Source: JBBQZO01 sp038207625 (GTDB lineage Bacteria > Pseudomonadota > Gammaproteobacteria > Burkholderiales > Burkholderiaceae_D). From it: a stretch of DNA of 64,000 bases. Each line of letters begins with the position of its first letter. The stretch's first letter is position 1. Below are positions 1 to 8,334 of this stretch, piece by piece. The notes beneath the pieces were generated by a model. It worked only from the letters and a program-made list of their open reading frames with translations. It was not told the origin of the DNA and did no database searches. Made by a program: the position numbers and the translations under genes. Where the stretch lies: the NCBI GenBank assembly GCA_038207625.1, contig JBBQZO010000004.1, forward strand, positions 1 to 64,000, given 5' to 3'.

Positions 1-863
1 ACCCCGACCAGAACACCCGCGTCTTTTACATTTTCTCCGTCCACACCGTTGTCGTGGGGGTGCAGCGCCGCAACCGCGGCGCGCCGCTCGACAAGATCGT
101 CGCCGAGTTGATGATTTTTGCCAATAGCAGCTGGGGCAAGCTGATGCATGACCATGGCGTGCCCGGCATCTACCGCAGTCAGGGCGCCGGCAGCGGCGCC
201 GGATGGGCCGCCAAGATGCAAGTGCGCATGGTCACCCACGCCGCGCCTCATCAAGGCCTGGGCGTGGACCAGTACGCATGGAGCACCTCGCCCTTGCGCC
301 GCTACACCGACCTGGTCAACCAGTGGCAGATTCTGGCCTGCGCCGAGCACGGCGTGACGGCGCCCTTGGTGGCCCCGTTCAAGCCGCGCGACGCCAATCT
401 GTTTGCCATCGTGTCCGCGTTTGATGCCGCCTACGCCGCCTACGGCGACTTCCAGAGCAATATGGAACGCTACTGGTGTCTGCGCTGGCTGGGCCAGGAA
501 GAGGCGCGCCAGGTCGACGCGGTGGTGCTCAAGGACGAGGTGCTGCGCCTGGTCGAGCTGCCCTTGATCATCCGCCTGCCCGGCATGCCGCAGGTGGCGC
601 GCGGCGCGCAGGTGCGCCTCGACATTTTGCGCTGGGACGAAGTCGACCTGACCATCGAGGCGCGCCTGCTGGAGATCCCCGTGCAGGGCGAGATCGACAG
701 CGATGCCGACCTCGACTATGAAGACGATGAGCTGGGCGATCCGGCAGTGGCGCTCGACCCGGCCGCGCCGTCGTTGGACGCCGATCCGGCCGAGGTGAGC
801 GGCGACGCGGCGCCGCACGCTGGCACGCTGGCGCTGGCCGGCGCCGAGCCGCTCGCCGACTAA
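1..863 (+). CDS. RNB-domain exoribonuclease (RNase II/R family), 3' part
   Basis: The reading frame is open from the first base of the window, so the gene starts upstream and only the last roughly 287 codons are present. The product should be a 3'-to-5' exoribonuclease that degrades RNA in the cytoplasm. The support is the stretch STSPLRRYTDLVNQ near position 290, which matches the conserved end of the RNB catalytic domain (SPIRRYxDL in RNase II and RNase R). It is followed by a region that could be the S1-like RNA-binding end and then by an acidic Asp/Glu/Ala tail of about 50 residues. The catalytic Asp cluster lies outside the window, so activity cannot be judged and RNase II cannot be told from RNase R. 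The next gene follows after about 90 bases on the same strand. Confidence 0.8.
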   Translation, partial: PDQNTRVFYIFSVHTVVVGVQRRNRGAPLDKIVAELMIFANSSWGKLMHDHGVPGIYRSQGAGSGAGWAAKMQVRMVTHAAPHQGLGVDQYAWSTSPLRRYTDLVNQWQILACAEHGVTAPLVAPFKPRDANLFAIVSAFDAAYAAYGDFQSNMERYWCLRWLGQEEARQVDAVVLKDEVLRLVELPLIIRLPGMPQVARGAQVRLDILRWDEVDLTIEARLLEIPVQGEIDSDADLDYEDDELGDPAVALDPAAPSLDADPAEVSGDAAPHAGTLALAGAEPLAD

Positions 864-950
864 ACGTGCAAAAGGGCGTGGCCAGCGGCGCGCCCTTTGA
901 CGTAGAATTGCGCCATTTCATCGTTGTCACATAGTTCGGGCCGGTCACGC

Positions 951-1835
951 GTGAAGTCATATCAAGAAAACCGTACCCTGAAGTACGCCATCGCCGTTTC
1001 GGTGCTGCTGCACGCGACCCTGCTGGCGGTACGCTTCGTCGCGCCGCAGGCGTTTCGCATCGAACCCACCGATCCGGGCATGGAAGTCATTCTGGTCAAC
1101 GCCAAGCACGCCAACGCGCCGCTGAAAGCCGAGGCGCTGGCCCAGGCCAATCTGGACGGCGGCGGCAACGCCGACCTGGGGCGCTCCAAGTCGCCCTTGC
1201 CGGACATGCACAAGATGGACAACGGCGAGGCGCTCAAGGCGATGCTGAAACGTGCCGCCGTGCTCGAACAGGAGCAGAAGGCGCGCATCACCCGGCTGCG
1301 CAAGTCCGAGCTGGCGGCGCCGCCGCCGACCGACAACGCCAAGCCCAATCCGACCTTGGGCGGGGCCGACCTGGCCGACACGATGCGCGCGATCGCGCGC
1401 CAGACCGCCGAGATCACCCAGTCGATCGATGACCAGAACAAGCGCCCGAAGAAGACCCATATTTCACCGAGCACGCGCGAAGTGGGCTACGCTTCCTATT
1501 ACAAGGAAATGCAAAAGCGCATAGAAGAAATCGGCACGCTGAATTTTCCCCAGAACCAGGGACGCAAGATGTACGGCGAACTGGTGGTGGACATCCCGAT
1601 CTTCCAGGACGGCAGCATCTATATGAAGGAGGGCGGCGTGCAGATCAGGATCAGCTCGGGCAATCCGGCGCTCGACAACGCGGCTTTGTCGATCGTGCGC
1701 CGCTCGGCGCCATTCGGACGCTTTCCCGCCAAGATGCGTTCGGCCGACCGCGACGATCTGTGGGTGATCACGACGCGCTTTCGATTCACTCGTGAACAAA
1801 TTCTGGAAACAGATATCCGCGGAGGCAGCAACTGA
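951..1835 (+). CDS. TonB-like energy transducer
   Basis: About 294 residues if the GTG at 951 is used; an in-frame TTG at 924 would add nine residues, and neither has a clear ribosome-binding site. The N-terminus has one membrane segment (AVSVLLHATLLAVRF) with a histidine inside it, as in TonB proteins. A charged and proline-containing periplasmic linker follows. The last 90 or so residues have the TonB C-terminal fold pattern (YGELVVDIPIFQDGSI, then NPALDNAALSIVRRSAPF). TonB proteins span the periplasm and pass proton-motive energy from ExbB/ExbD to outer-membrane receptors. No exbB or exbD is adjacent, so the partners must be elsewhere. The stop overlaps the aroE start as TGATG, which suggests coupled translation with a housekeeping gene. 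Confidence 0.8.
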   Translation: MKSYQENRTLKYAIAVSVLLHATLLAVRFVAPQAFRIEPTDPGMEVILVNAKHANAPLKAEALAQANLDGGGNADLGRSKSPLPDMHKMDNGEALKAMLKRAAVLEQEQKARITRLRKSELAAPPPTDNAKPNPTLGGADLADTMRAIARQTAEITQSIDDQNKRPKKTHISPSTREVGYASYYKEMQKRIEEIGTLNFPQNQGRKMYGELVVDIPIFQDGSIYMKEGGVQIRISSGNPALDNAALSIVRRSAPFGRFPAKMRSADRDDLWVITTRFRFTREQILETDIRGGSN

Positions 1836-2659
1836 TGGACCGTTACTGCGTGATCGGCAATCCGATCGCCCACAGCAAATCGCCCGAGATACACGCCGCG
1901 TTCGCGCTGCAAACGGGGCAAGCGCTCAGCTATGAACGCTGCCTGGCGCCGCTCGCCGGTTTCGCCGTTTGCGTGCACGATTTGATCGCGCAAGGCTACC
2001 TGGGCGCGAACGTGACGGTGCCGTTCAAGCTCGACGCGTTCGCGCTGGCCGGCAGCTTAAGCGAGCGCGCGCGCGCCGCTGGCGCCGTCAACACCTTGCG
2101 CTTCATCGATGGCGCCATCCACGCCGACAACACCGACGGCGCCGGCCTGGTGCGCGACATTGTGCACAACGCGCGGCAGCCGATCGCCGGGCGGCGCGTG
2201 CTGTTGCTGGGCGCCGGCGGGGCGTCGCGCGGCGTGCTGCTGCCGCTGTTGCAGCAGGGGCCGGCCGAGCTGGTGATCGCCAACCGCACGCGCGCCGGCG
2301 CCGACGCGCTGGTGCAGCAGTTCGCCCACGCCGCCGAACTGGCCGGCGTGACGTTGTACGCGGGCGAATTCGCCGAGCTGAGCACGCCGTTCGACCTGAT
2401 CATCAACGCCACCTCCGCCAGCTTGCACGGCGCCGTGCCTGCGCTGGCGGACGGCGCCATCGTCGCCGGCACGCTGGCGCTGGACATGATGTACGGGCCT
2501 GCGCCCACCGTGTTCATGCAGTTCGCCGCGCAGCGCGGCGCGCGCGTGCGCGACGGCCTGGGCATGCTCGTCGAGCAGGCCGGCGAAAGCTTCTACCTGT
2601 GGCGCGGCGTGCGTCCCGACACGACAACGACGCTGGCGCAGCTGCGCGCGCAACTATGA
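1835..2659 (+). CDS. aroE: Shikimate dehydrogenase (NADP+)
   Basis: A 274-residue protein, the usual AroE length. AroE reduces 3-dehydroshikimate to shikimate in aromatic amino acid synthesis in the cytoplasm. The shikimate-binding start is clear (VIGNPIAHSKSPEIH), with NVTVPFK carrying the catalytic Lys, NTDGAG for substrate binding, and the nucleotide-binding loop LLGAGGASRGVLLPL followed by ANRTRAGA, the NADP-type NRT motif. The C-terminal DGLGMLVEQAGESFYLWRG is also typical. The ATG overlaps the stop of the TonB-like gene by one base, and a GGAGG sequence at 1821-1825 gives a good ribosome-binding site. The 3' end overlaps mtgA by four bases, so the three genes look like one transcription unit. 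Confidence 0.96.
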   Translation: MDRYCVIGNPIAHSKSPEIHAAFALQTGQALSYERCLAPLAGFAVCVHDLIAQGYLGANVTVPFKLDAFALAGSLSERARAAGAVNTLRFIDGAIHADNTDGAGLVRDIVHNARQPIAGRRVLLLGAGGASRGVLLPLLQQGPAELVIANRTRAGADALVQQFAHAAELAGVTLYAGEFAELSTPFDLIINATSASLHGAVPALADGAIVAGTLALDMMYGPAPTVFMQFAAQRGARVRDGLGMLVEQAGESFYLWRGVRPDTTTTLAQLRAQL

Positions 2660-3372
2660 GCAAGAGCGCCAAGGGCAAGGGCGGCGTGCGCCGCTGGATC
2701 ACCTGGCTCATTGTCGGGCCGATCGTGCTGGTGCTGCTGGTGCAGCTGTATTTCTTTGCCCAGATCGCCTGGTGGGTCGGGCACAATCCGGAGACCACCA
2801 GCTTCATGCGCGCCCAACAGGCGGCACTGCGCGAGAAAAATCCGAACGCGCGCATCCAGCAGCAATGGGTGCCGTACGCGCGCATTTCGAACAATCTCAA
2901 GCGCGCCGTGATCGCCTCCGAAGACGCCAATTTCTCCGAACACGAAGGGGTCGACTGGGAAGCGCTGGAAAAAGCCTACGAGAAGAACACCAAGAAGCAC
3001 AAGGTCGTCTCGGGCGGCTCGACCATCACCCAGCAACTGGCCAAGAACCTGTTCCTGTCCGGTTCGCGCAGCTACCTGCGCAAGGGCCAGGAGCTGGTCA
3101 TCACCTACATGCTCGAGACGCTGATGGACAAGGAACGCATCTTTGAAATCTATCTGAACGTGGTTGAATTTGGCAGCGGCATCTTCGGCGCCGAGGCCGC
3201 CGCGCGTCATTATTACGGCGTCCCTGCGGCCAACCTGGGCGCCGCGCAGGCGGCCAGGCTGGCCGTGATGCTGCCCAATCCGCGCTTTTTCGACAAGCAT
3301 CGCGACAGCAATTACCTGGCGCGCCGCAGCGGCGTCATCTTGCAACGCATGAACTCGGCCGACCTGCCTTAG
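2656..3372 (+). CDS. mtgA: Monofunctional biosynthetic peptidoglycan transglycosylase
   Basis: A 238-residue protein. MtgA polymerises lipid II into glycan strands at the outer face of the inner membrane. One N-terminal membrane anchor (about residues 14-36) is followed by a GT51 domain: IASEDANFSEHEGVDW carries the catalytic Glu, GGSTITQQLAKNLFL is the second signature, and RKGQELVITYMLE with KERIFEIYLNVVEFG completes the set. No transpeptidase domain follows, which separates it from class A penicillin-binding proteins. The ATG at 2656 was chosen because the membrane anchor starts there; the frame is open further upstream, but that part only shadows aroE. The ATGA overlap with aroE points to translational coupling. 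Confidence 0.95.
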   Translation: MSKSAKGKGGVRRWITWLIVGPIVLVLLVQLYFFAQIAWWVGHNPETTSFMRAQQAALREKNPNARIQQQWVPYARISNNLKRAVIASEDANFSEHEGVDWEALEKAYEKNTKKHKVVSGGSTITQQLAKNLFLSGSRSYLRKGQELVITYMLETLMDKERIFEIYLNVVEFGSGIFGAEAAARHYYGVPAANLGAAQAARLAVMLPNPRFFDKHRDSNYLARRSGVILQRMNSADLP

Positions 3373-3391
3373 TCCCAAATTGGAGTCCAAC

Positions 3392-3811
3392 ATGAAATAC
3401 CGACAACGTGGTTTGAGCCTGGTAGGGGTGGCCATTTTTTCCGCAGGATTTGCCGCGCTGGCGCTGGCGGCGCTGTTTTCGATGCGCTACGATCGCAATC
3501 TGTTCGCCGAAGGCTGGAGCAAGGTCGCCAAGCTGGCCGGCAGCACGCCGGCCCAGCCGGCCCTCGACAGCGCCAGGCAGGCGCTGGGCGGGGGCGCGCC
3601 GACGGCGCAGGGCGGCGAGTTGCGCAAATGCGTGATCGACGGCAAAGCCGTCGTCTCGAATACCGACTGCAGCGACCAGAATCGCAGCAGCCGCGCGCTC
3701 AAGGTGCACGTTACCAGCGGCTTCGAGGCGCCCAAAGTGCCCGTCAAGGTCGAGGCGGCGGCCACCTCCGATCCGATGCTCGACAAAGCGATCGAAAAGC
3801 AGATGCATTGA
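3392..3811 (+). CDS. Small single-pass membrane protein with a DUF4124-like end
   Basis: 139 residues, start ATG at 3392 with GGAG about nine bases upstream. The N-terminus RQRGLSLVGVAIFSAGF is followed by a long hydrophobic stretch, so the protein is anchored in the inner membrane or exported. It resembles a type IV prepilin leader (charged residues, Gly, then a hydrophobic helix), but the Glu expected at position +5 is absent. The C-terminal half has ELRKCVIDGKAVVSNTDC, a short two-Cys motif like the DUF4124 family of exported proteobacterial proteins. The function is unknown. It lies 19 bases after mtgA and may share its transcript. Confidence 0.65.
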   Translation: MKYRQRGLSLVGVAIFSAGFAALALAALFSMRYDRNLFAEGWSKVAKLAGSTPAQPALDSARQALGGGAPTAQGGELRKCVIDGKAVVSNTDCSDQNRSSRALKVHVTSGFEAPKVPVKVEAAATSDPMLDKAIEKQMH

Positions 3812-3968
3812 CGCCGCTGGTCGCAACAGCGTTGCGCCTGCACGCCCGTTGGCGCTTACACTGGCGCTGTTTTCAAGTTGGTACCCGCCCGCGGGCGGGG
3901 CGATCGACATCAACGCACCGCGTCCGGCAAGCCGGCGCGGCGCCATCACCGTCCGGCCGAGAGCGCGC

Positions 3969-4937
3969 ATGATCAATGTATTCGTGTTACAAAATGGCCG
4001 CCTCAACCAGGTTCCCATCAACACCCGTGCGGACCTGGAAAACGCCGCCCCGGTGTGGGTCGACCTGACCGATCCGAACGACGACGAGCGTGCCTGGGTC
4101 AAGGCGATCTACGGTGTGACGCTGCCGGGCGAGGACGAGGTCAAGGACATCGAGGCGTCGGCGCGCTACTACGAGGCGGAAAACGGCGACCTGCACCTGC
4201 GCACTGACTTTTTGCTCGAGGAGGACGACGGACCGTCGCGCATCGTCACGGTGGCCTTCATTCTGGCGCGCAAGATGCTGTTTTCGGTGCACACCGACGA
4301 TTTGCCGGTGTTCCGCCTGGTGCGCATGCGCGCCCGTTCGCGCCCCGGCTCGATCGTCGACTACATGGACGTGCTGCTGGACCTGTACGCCACCGACGCC
4401 GAATATTCGGCCGACGCCCTGGAGGGCATCTATCAGGGGCTCGAGGAAGTGTCCGGGCGGGTGCTGCAAAAGCACTTCACCGACCAGGACGCGGCGGCGG
4501 CGCTGAACGCGATCGCGCGCGAGGAAGACTTGAACGGGCGGATCCGGCGCAACATGATGGACACCCGGCGCGCGGTCAGCTTTCTGATGCGCGGGCGCCT
4601 GCTCAACGCCGAGCAGTTCGAGGAGGCGCGCCAGATCCTGCGCGACATCGAGTCGCTCGACGGCCATACCTCGTTCTTGTTCGACAAGATCAACTTCCTG
4701 ATGGACGCCACGGTCGGTTTCATCAACATCAACCAGAACAAGATCATCAAGATCTTCTCGGTCGCCTCGGTGGCCTTCCTGCCGCCCACCTTGATCGCCT
4801 CGATCTACGGCATGAACTTCAAGGGCTGGTTTCCCGAACTGGATTGGACGCTCGGTTACCCGTTCGCGCTGCTGCTGATGCTGATATCGGCGATCGCGCC
4901 GTTCTGGTACTTCCGCCGGCGCGGTTGGCTCAAGTAA
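3969..4937 (+). CDS. corA: CorA-family magnesium/divalent cation channel
   Basis: 322 residues from ATG 3969, close to the usual CorA length. CorA forms a pentameric inner-membrane channel that takes up Mg2+ and, less well, Co2+ and Ni2+. The large cytoplasmic N-terminal domain is followed by the long stalk helix and two C-terminal membrane segments. The signature loop YGMNF sits between them (SIYGMNFKGWFPELDW), and the basic end FRRRGWLK is typical. The frame stays open 40 codons upstream, but that part has no family character. The gene converges on the interrupted binding-protein gene, with 18 bases between the two stops. Confidence 0.94.
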   Translation: MINVFVLQNGRLNQVPINTRADLENAAPVWVDLTDPNDDERAWVKAIYGVTLPGEDEVKDIEASARYYEAENGDLHLRTDFLLEEDDGPSRIVTVAFILARKMLFSVHTDDLPVFRLVRMRARSRPGSIVDYMDVLLDLYATDAEYSADALEGIYQGLEEVSGRVLQKHFTDQDAAAALNAIAREEDLNGRIRRNMMDTRRAVSFLMRGRLLNAEQFEEARQILRDIESLDGHTSFLFDKINFLMDATVGFININQNKIIKIFSVASVAFLPPTLIASIYGMNFKGWFPELDWTLGYPFALLLMLISAIAPFWYFRRRGWLK

Positions 4938-4955
4938 GGCGACGCTGCGCGCGCT

Positions 4956-5849
4956 TCACCTGGCGCGCCGCGCCGGCGCCAGCGTGAACCACAGCTGCGC
5001 GCGCGCCAGCGGGGGCGCCTCGCTGAGCAGGGGATTGGCAATGTCGATGATGCGCCGCTGTTGCAGGCCGGCGCCTTCGATGGCCTGGCCGAAGTGGTGG
5101 TAGAACAGGCGGTCGAAGGAGCCGTCGGCCAACGCCAGTTCCAGCCCGCGCCGCACCGTTTCGGCCAGCGCCGCATTGCGCTGGCTGACGAAAAAATAGT
5201 CCGCCGTCGGGTAGCGCAGCACCACGTTGGTATCGAGCGCCAGACCCGCATGGGCGCGCGCCTCGGCCGCCAGCGTGGTGATCGAACGGGGGAAATAGTC
5301 AATCCGGCCCGCCTCGAGCAGGCTGTACAGACTCGCGAAGGTCGACACCGCGTGCACCGGCAGCGCGCTGGCGCGCAGGATGGCCGTATCGGGCCAGTCG
5401 TGTCCCTGTCCGGCGGTGAATGCGCGCAGGTCCGTCAGCGTGTGCACGGCGCGGAACTTGTCCTGCTGGCCGGCGCGCAGCAAGCCCACGCGCCAGCCCA
5501 TCAAGCCCTTGGTGATGGGAATACGGATCGGCAGCAACTGCGCCGCGCGCGCGCGCGAGGTCATCGTTGCCATGATGTCGAGCTCACCGCTGCCGCTGGC
5601 GATGGCCAGCGCGCTGCGACGTTGGTTCATCGGCTGGGCTGCCAGCTTCACGTCGAGGTCAGCGCCCGCCTTGCGCAGGGCCAGGCGCAACAGCTGTATG
5701 GCGTAGTCGCTGTAACCGTGCTCGTGCGGGTTTTCCGGCTGGGGGAACTAGATGGTGGTCGCGCCGGCCTGCAATGCGCAAGCGAACATGAGCAGCGCCA
5801 AGGCGGCGCGTGAGCAGCCAATGCCAAGGCGCGCGCGGATCATTGTCAT
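4956..5849 (-). pseudogene. Periplasmic solute-binding protein (SBP_bac_3-like), interrupted by an in-frame TAG
   Basis: Reading from ATG 5849 gives a convincing signal peptide (MTMIRARLGIGCSRAALALL followed by MFACALQAGA) and then TTI, a TAG codon at 5748-5750, and FPQPENPHEHGYSDYAIQLL in the same frame. After that the frame runs open to a TGA at 4956. The part after the stop resembles extracellular solute-binding family 3 proteins of bacteria, which bind amino acids or similar ligands in the periplasm. Joining both parts gives about 297 residues, a normal length for the family. An AGGAC sequence lies just upstream of the ATG. Because signal peptide and mature part are in one frame, the simplest reading is a recent nonsense mutation. 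A base-calling error is possible. Without readthrough, no exported binding protein would be made. No permease genes are adjacent. Confidence 0.75.
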
Positions 5850-5991
5850 TGTTGTCCTGCTAGCCGCTTGGGAAGCAGCGCGGCACCGTCATGTGCGCAG
5901 CACCGATCGGCTTTGCCCGGCGTGCGCTGGCACGCTCACGTGATGCCACGATCATCCGCGGCGCGCGGCGCGCCAGCAATGGCGTCGGCAA

Positions 5992-7344
5992 CTATGCTGC
6001 CGCTTGCAGTGGCGCGCTGCGCGCCCCGTCGTTCAGTACTAGTTGGCCGCTTGCGGGCGCGCTGCGGTCGTCGTCAAGCAAATTGATCAGCGGCGCCAAC
6101 GCCGCGCGCTCGGCCGCGCTGGCGCTGTACAGCGCCAGATCGCGTGCGATCGCGCGCAGGCGCCACTGGATCTCGCGCGTGGCCACATCTTTCTCGAACA
6201 CCAGCATGGCATCGGCACTGGCGTCGAAACTGTTTTGCTGGCCCAGATAAAAATCGAGACCGGTGCTGGTGGCGGCGCGCTGGATCGCTTCGACGCGCTC
6301 GAGCGTCACGCCTAGCAGTGCACGGGTGGCCGGCAGGACGGTGGTCGGTGCAGCCAGCAGCGCCTTGGCGGCCGCGAGGATCAAGGTGATGCGCCAGAAC
6401 AGGTGGGCCACGTCCTCGCAAGGCTGGGGCGGCGCGCTGGCGGCGCTCTCGCTGCGCGCGGCAGGGCTTTGCATGGCACCGGAAATGGCCGACAGCAAAA
6501 TGTGCGCATGTTCACCGGGAACGATCTTGAGCGCCAGTTCGGCCCGTTCGAGCGGATGGTCGCGGTCGAGCACGGCGGCAATCATTTCGGCTACCGAGAT
6601 CGCTTGCCCCACCGCGCTGATGGCACGGCCCGCGCTGGCACGCGGATAGCCGCTGCCGTTGTAGCGCTCATGGTGCTCGGCCACGGCTTGGCCGACCGCC
6701 TTCGGATACGCTTCGAGTTCGTCGATCAGCATCTGGCCCACCCGCGGATGCACCACGATATGGGCCCACTCGTGCGGCAGCAAACGCTTGCCGGGCGCCA
6801 TGAAGGCCGGGTCGATATACAGTTCGCCGACATCGTGCAGCAGACCGGCCAGCGCGGCCGTGCTTTGATCGTCCAGGCTCAGGCCGCACTTCCGCGTCAT
6901 GCAGATCGATAGCAGCGCCACCGTCACCGCATGGTCCAGCGCCGAGGTGCCGGCCCGCTCGGAGATGGTCAGCATCATCGTCATCGCATTGCCGAACTCG
7001 AGCGGCGCGAGGATCTTCAGCGGCGACGCGCCGGCCCCGTTGCTGGCCTCGACGATGCGCGCCACCGCCGGGTTTTGTTCGAGGATGCGGGTGGCGGTAG
7101 CGACGATCAGGTTCGCATCGACCCCGCCTTCGACGCAGATGGACGACTCGAGCGGCTTTTTCAGCTTGTGCAAGATGAGTTTTTCCTGCAAGCCGCGCGA
7201 CACCTGCGCGCCCTTGGCGAGCAGCTTCATGCCGCGTGCGTCGAAGATGTCTTCGGTGGCAACGACGGGCATCTCTTCGGCCAGATGCATCACTTTTTCA
7301 AGATAGTGCTGGTTGACGGAACTGCTCAGGCTGGTGTCAGGCAT
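5992..7344 (-). CDS. HD-GYP-type domain protein (cyclic-di-GMP phosphodiesterase-like)
   Basis: 450 residues from ATG 7344. The N-terminal 90 or so residues form a small module (ATEDIFDARGMKLLAKGAQV) often found before HD-GYP and HDOD domains. The central HD-GYP domain is visible as DHAVTVALLSICM, GLLHDVGELYIDPAF, VVHPRVGQ and EHHERYNGSGYPRA. HD-GYP proteins hydrolyse cyclic di-GMP, controlling motility and biofilm. Two positions differ from the usual consensus: HDVGE instead of HDIGK, and NGSGYP instead of DGSGYP, so catalytic competence is uncertain. A helical C-terminal region of about 150 residues has no recognised domain. No membrane segment is seen, so it is probably cytoplasmic. A 14-base palindrome lies 60 bases upstream of the start. 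Confidence 0.8.
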   Translation of the reverse strand: MPDTSLSSSVNQHYLEKVMHLAEEMPVVATEDIFDARGMKLLAKGAQVSRGLQEKLILHKLKKPLESSICVEGGVDANLIVATATRILEQNPAVARIVEASNGAGASPLKILAPLEFGNAMTMMLTISERAGTSALDHAVTVALLSICMTRKCGLSLDDQSTAALAGLLHDVGELYIDPAFMAPGKRLLPHEWAHIVVHPRVGQMLIDELEAYPKAVGQAVAEHHERYNGSGYPRASAGRAISAVGQAISVAEMIAAVLDRDHPLERAELALKIVPGEHAHILLSAISGAMQSPAARSESAASAPPQPCEDVAHLFWRITLILAAAKALLAAPTTVLPATRALLGVTLERVEAIQRAATSTGLDFYLGQQNSFDASADAMLVFEKDVATREIQWRLRAIARDLALYSASAAERAALAPLINLLDDDRSAPASGQLVLNDGARSAPLQAAA

Positions 7345-7674
7345 ATAAGTTCTTTCAACAATGCTTGGGTCGTGTCGATCCTCACGCTCATGATAAACGA
7401 TAGTTTCCAATTGGAAATGACTATTCGTGGCCAAATGTGAGAATTGGCGCGCGCCCCCACGGGTTAATTCATCATGTGGCATGACTGTCGTTTTTTGAGT
7501 CAGTCCGGGGCCGCCGGGGCACTTCGCGCAAGGCCGGGCGTCGCTACCGGCCGGTGCGGAACATGGTTTTTCTGTCATTTGTTGCTGACATGGTTAGAAT
7601 GGCGTTTTGCAAACGTCCGAGCCGCTGGCCTTGCCGCTGCGCTGGCCCGGCATCACGATAGCGAGTGAACCACG
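7345..7674. other. Divergent intergenic region
   Basis: 330 bases between the starts of the HD-GYP-type gene (minus) and the DUF2306 gene (plus). It should hold both promoters. The clearest element is the palindrome at 7404-7417. No coding frame with family character was seen, and no -35/-10 pair could be assigned with confidence. Confidence 0.5.
7404..7417. promoter_or_regulatory. Perfect 14-base palindrome, candidate operator
   Basis: TTTCCAATTGGAAA is a perfect palindrome, extended by near-matching AGT/ACT flanks. It lies 60 bases upstream of the HD-GYP-type start and 258 bases upstream of the DUF2306 gene. Such symmetry suits a dimeric repressor or activator, but no binding protein can be named. 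Confidence 0.4.
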
Positions 7675-8310
7675 ATGATACTGCGACGAACTTTATGGAC
7701 CCTGATGCTGGTGCTGGCGTGCGGCGTGGCCGCCTATGCGGTGCACCTGCTGTGGTTCAGTACCCATGTGCCGCCATTCCTGCAGGCGCGCATCGCCAGC
7801 CATGCGCCGTCGCTGTATCTGCACTTCCTGGGCGGCAGCGCGGCGCTGGTGCTGGGCGCGCTGCAAATGAGCACGCTGTTGCGTCAGCGCTGGCCTCGCT
7901 TGCATCGCTGGATGGGGCGGCTGTACCTGACGGCGGTGCTGCTGGCCGGTCTGGCCGGCTTGCAGATGGCCAGCGTCGCCGTCGGCGGTCTGGTGGCGCA
8001 AACGGGTTTTGCCACGATGGCCGTGCTGTGGTTGGGCAGCGCCCTGATGGGCTATCGGGCGATCCGGCGCGGCGATGTACGCGCGCATCGCAACTGGATG
8101 ATGCGCAACTACGCGCTGACGCTGGCCGCGCTGACGCTGCGACTGTATCTGGGTATCACGCTGGCGGGCCTGCAGATGGATTTCATGCAGGTCTATCCGT
8201 TCATCAGCTGGGCTTGCTGGATACCCAACCTGCTGCTGGCCGAGTGGCTGTTTGTCCGGCCCGCCGGCGCGTTGCCGGCAGACCGGCCGGCGCGCGCCGC
8301 AAGCGCGTGA
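7675..8310 (+). CDS. DUF2306-family integral membrane protein
   Basis: 211 residues with about six predicted membrane segments, for example LWTLMLVLACGVAAYAVHLL near the N-terminus, LYLHFLGGSAALVLGALQM, LYLTAVLLAGLAGLQMA and FATMAVLWLGSALMGY. HRWMGRLYL and the later RAHRNWMMRNYALTL fit the DUF2306 pattern, in which conserved histidines in or near helices may bind haem. The biochemical function of the family is not established. The gene stands alone, divergent from the HD-GYP-type gene and convergent with the NRAMP-family gene. Confidence 0.75.
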   Translation: MILRRTLWTLMLVLACGVAAYAVHLLWFSTHVPPFLQARIASHAPSLYLHFLGGSAALVLGALQMSTLLRQRWPRLHRWMGRLYLTAVLLAGLAGLQMASVAVGGLVAQTGFATMAVLWLGSALMGYRAIRRGDVRAHRNWMMRNYALTLAALTLRLYLGITLAGLQMDFMQVYPFISWACWIPNLLLAEWLFVRPAGALPADRPARAASA

Positions 8311-8334
8311 TCGCGCCGCGCCCGGCGCGCCCGC

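Noticed and set aside
1969..2655. Possible N-terminal extension of MtgA across aroE
   Set aside because: The Arg/Ala-rich extension is a frame shadow of aroE; the membrane anchor begins at 2656.
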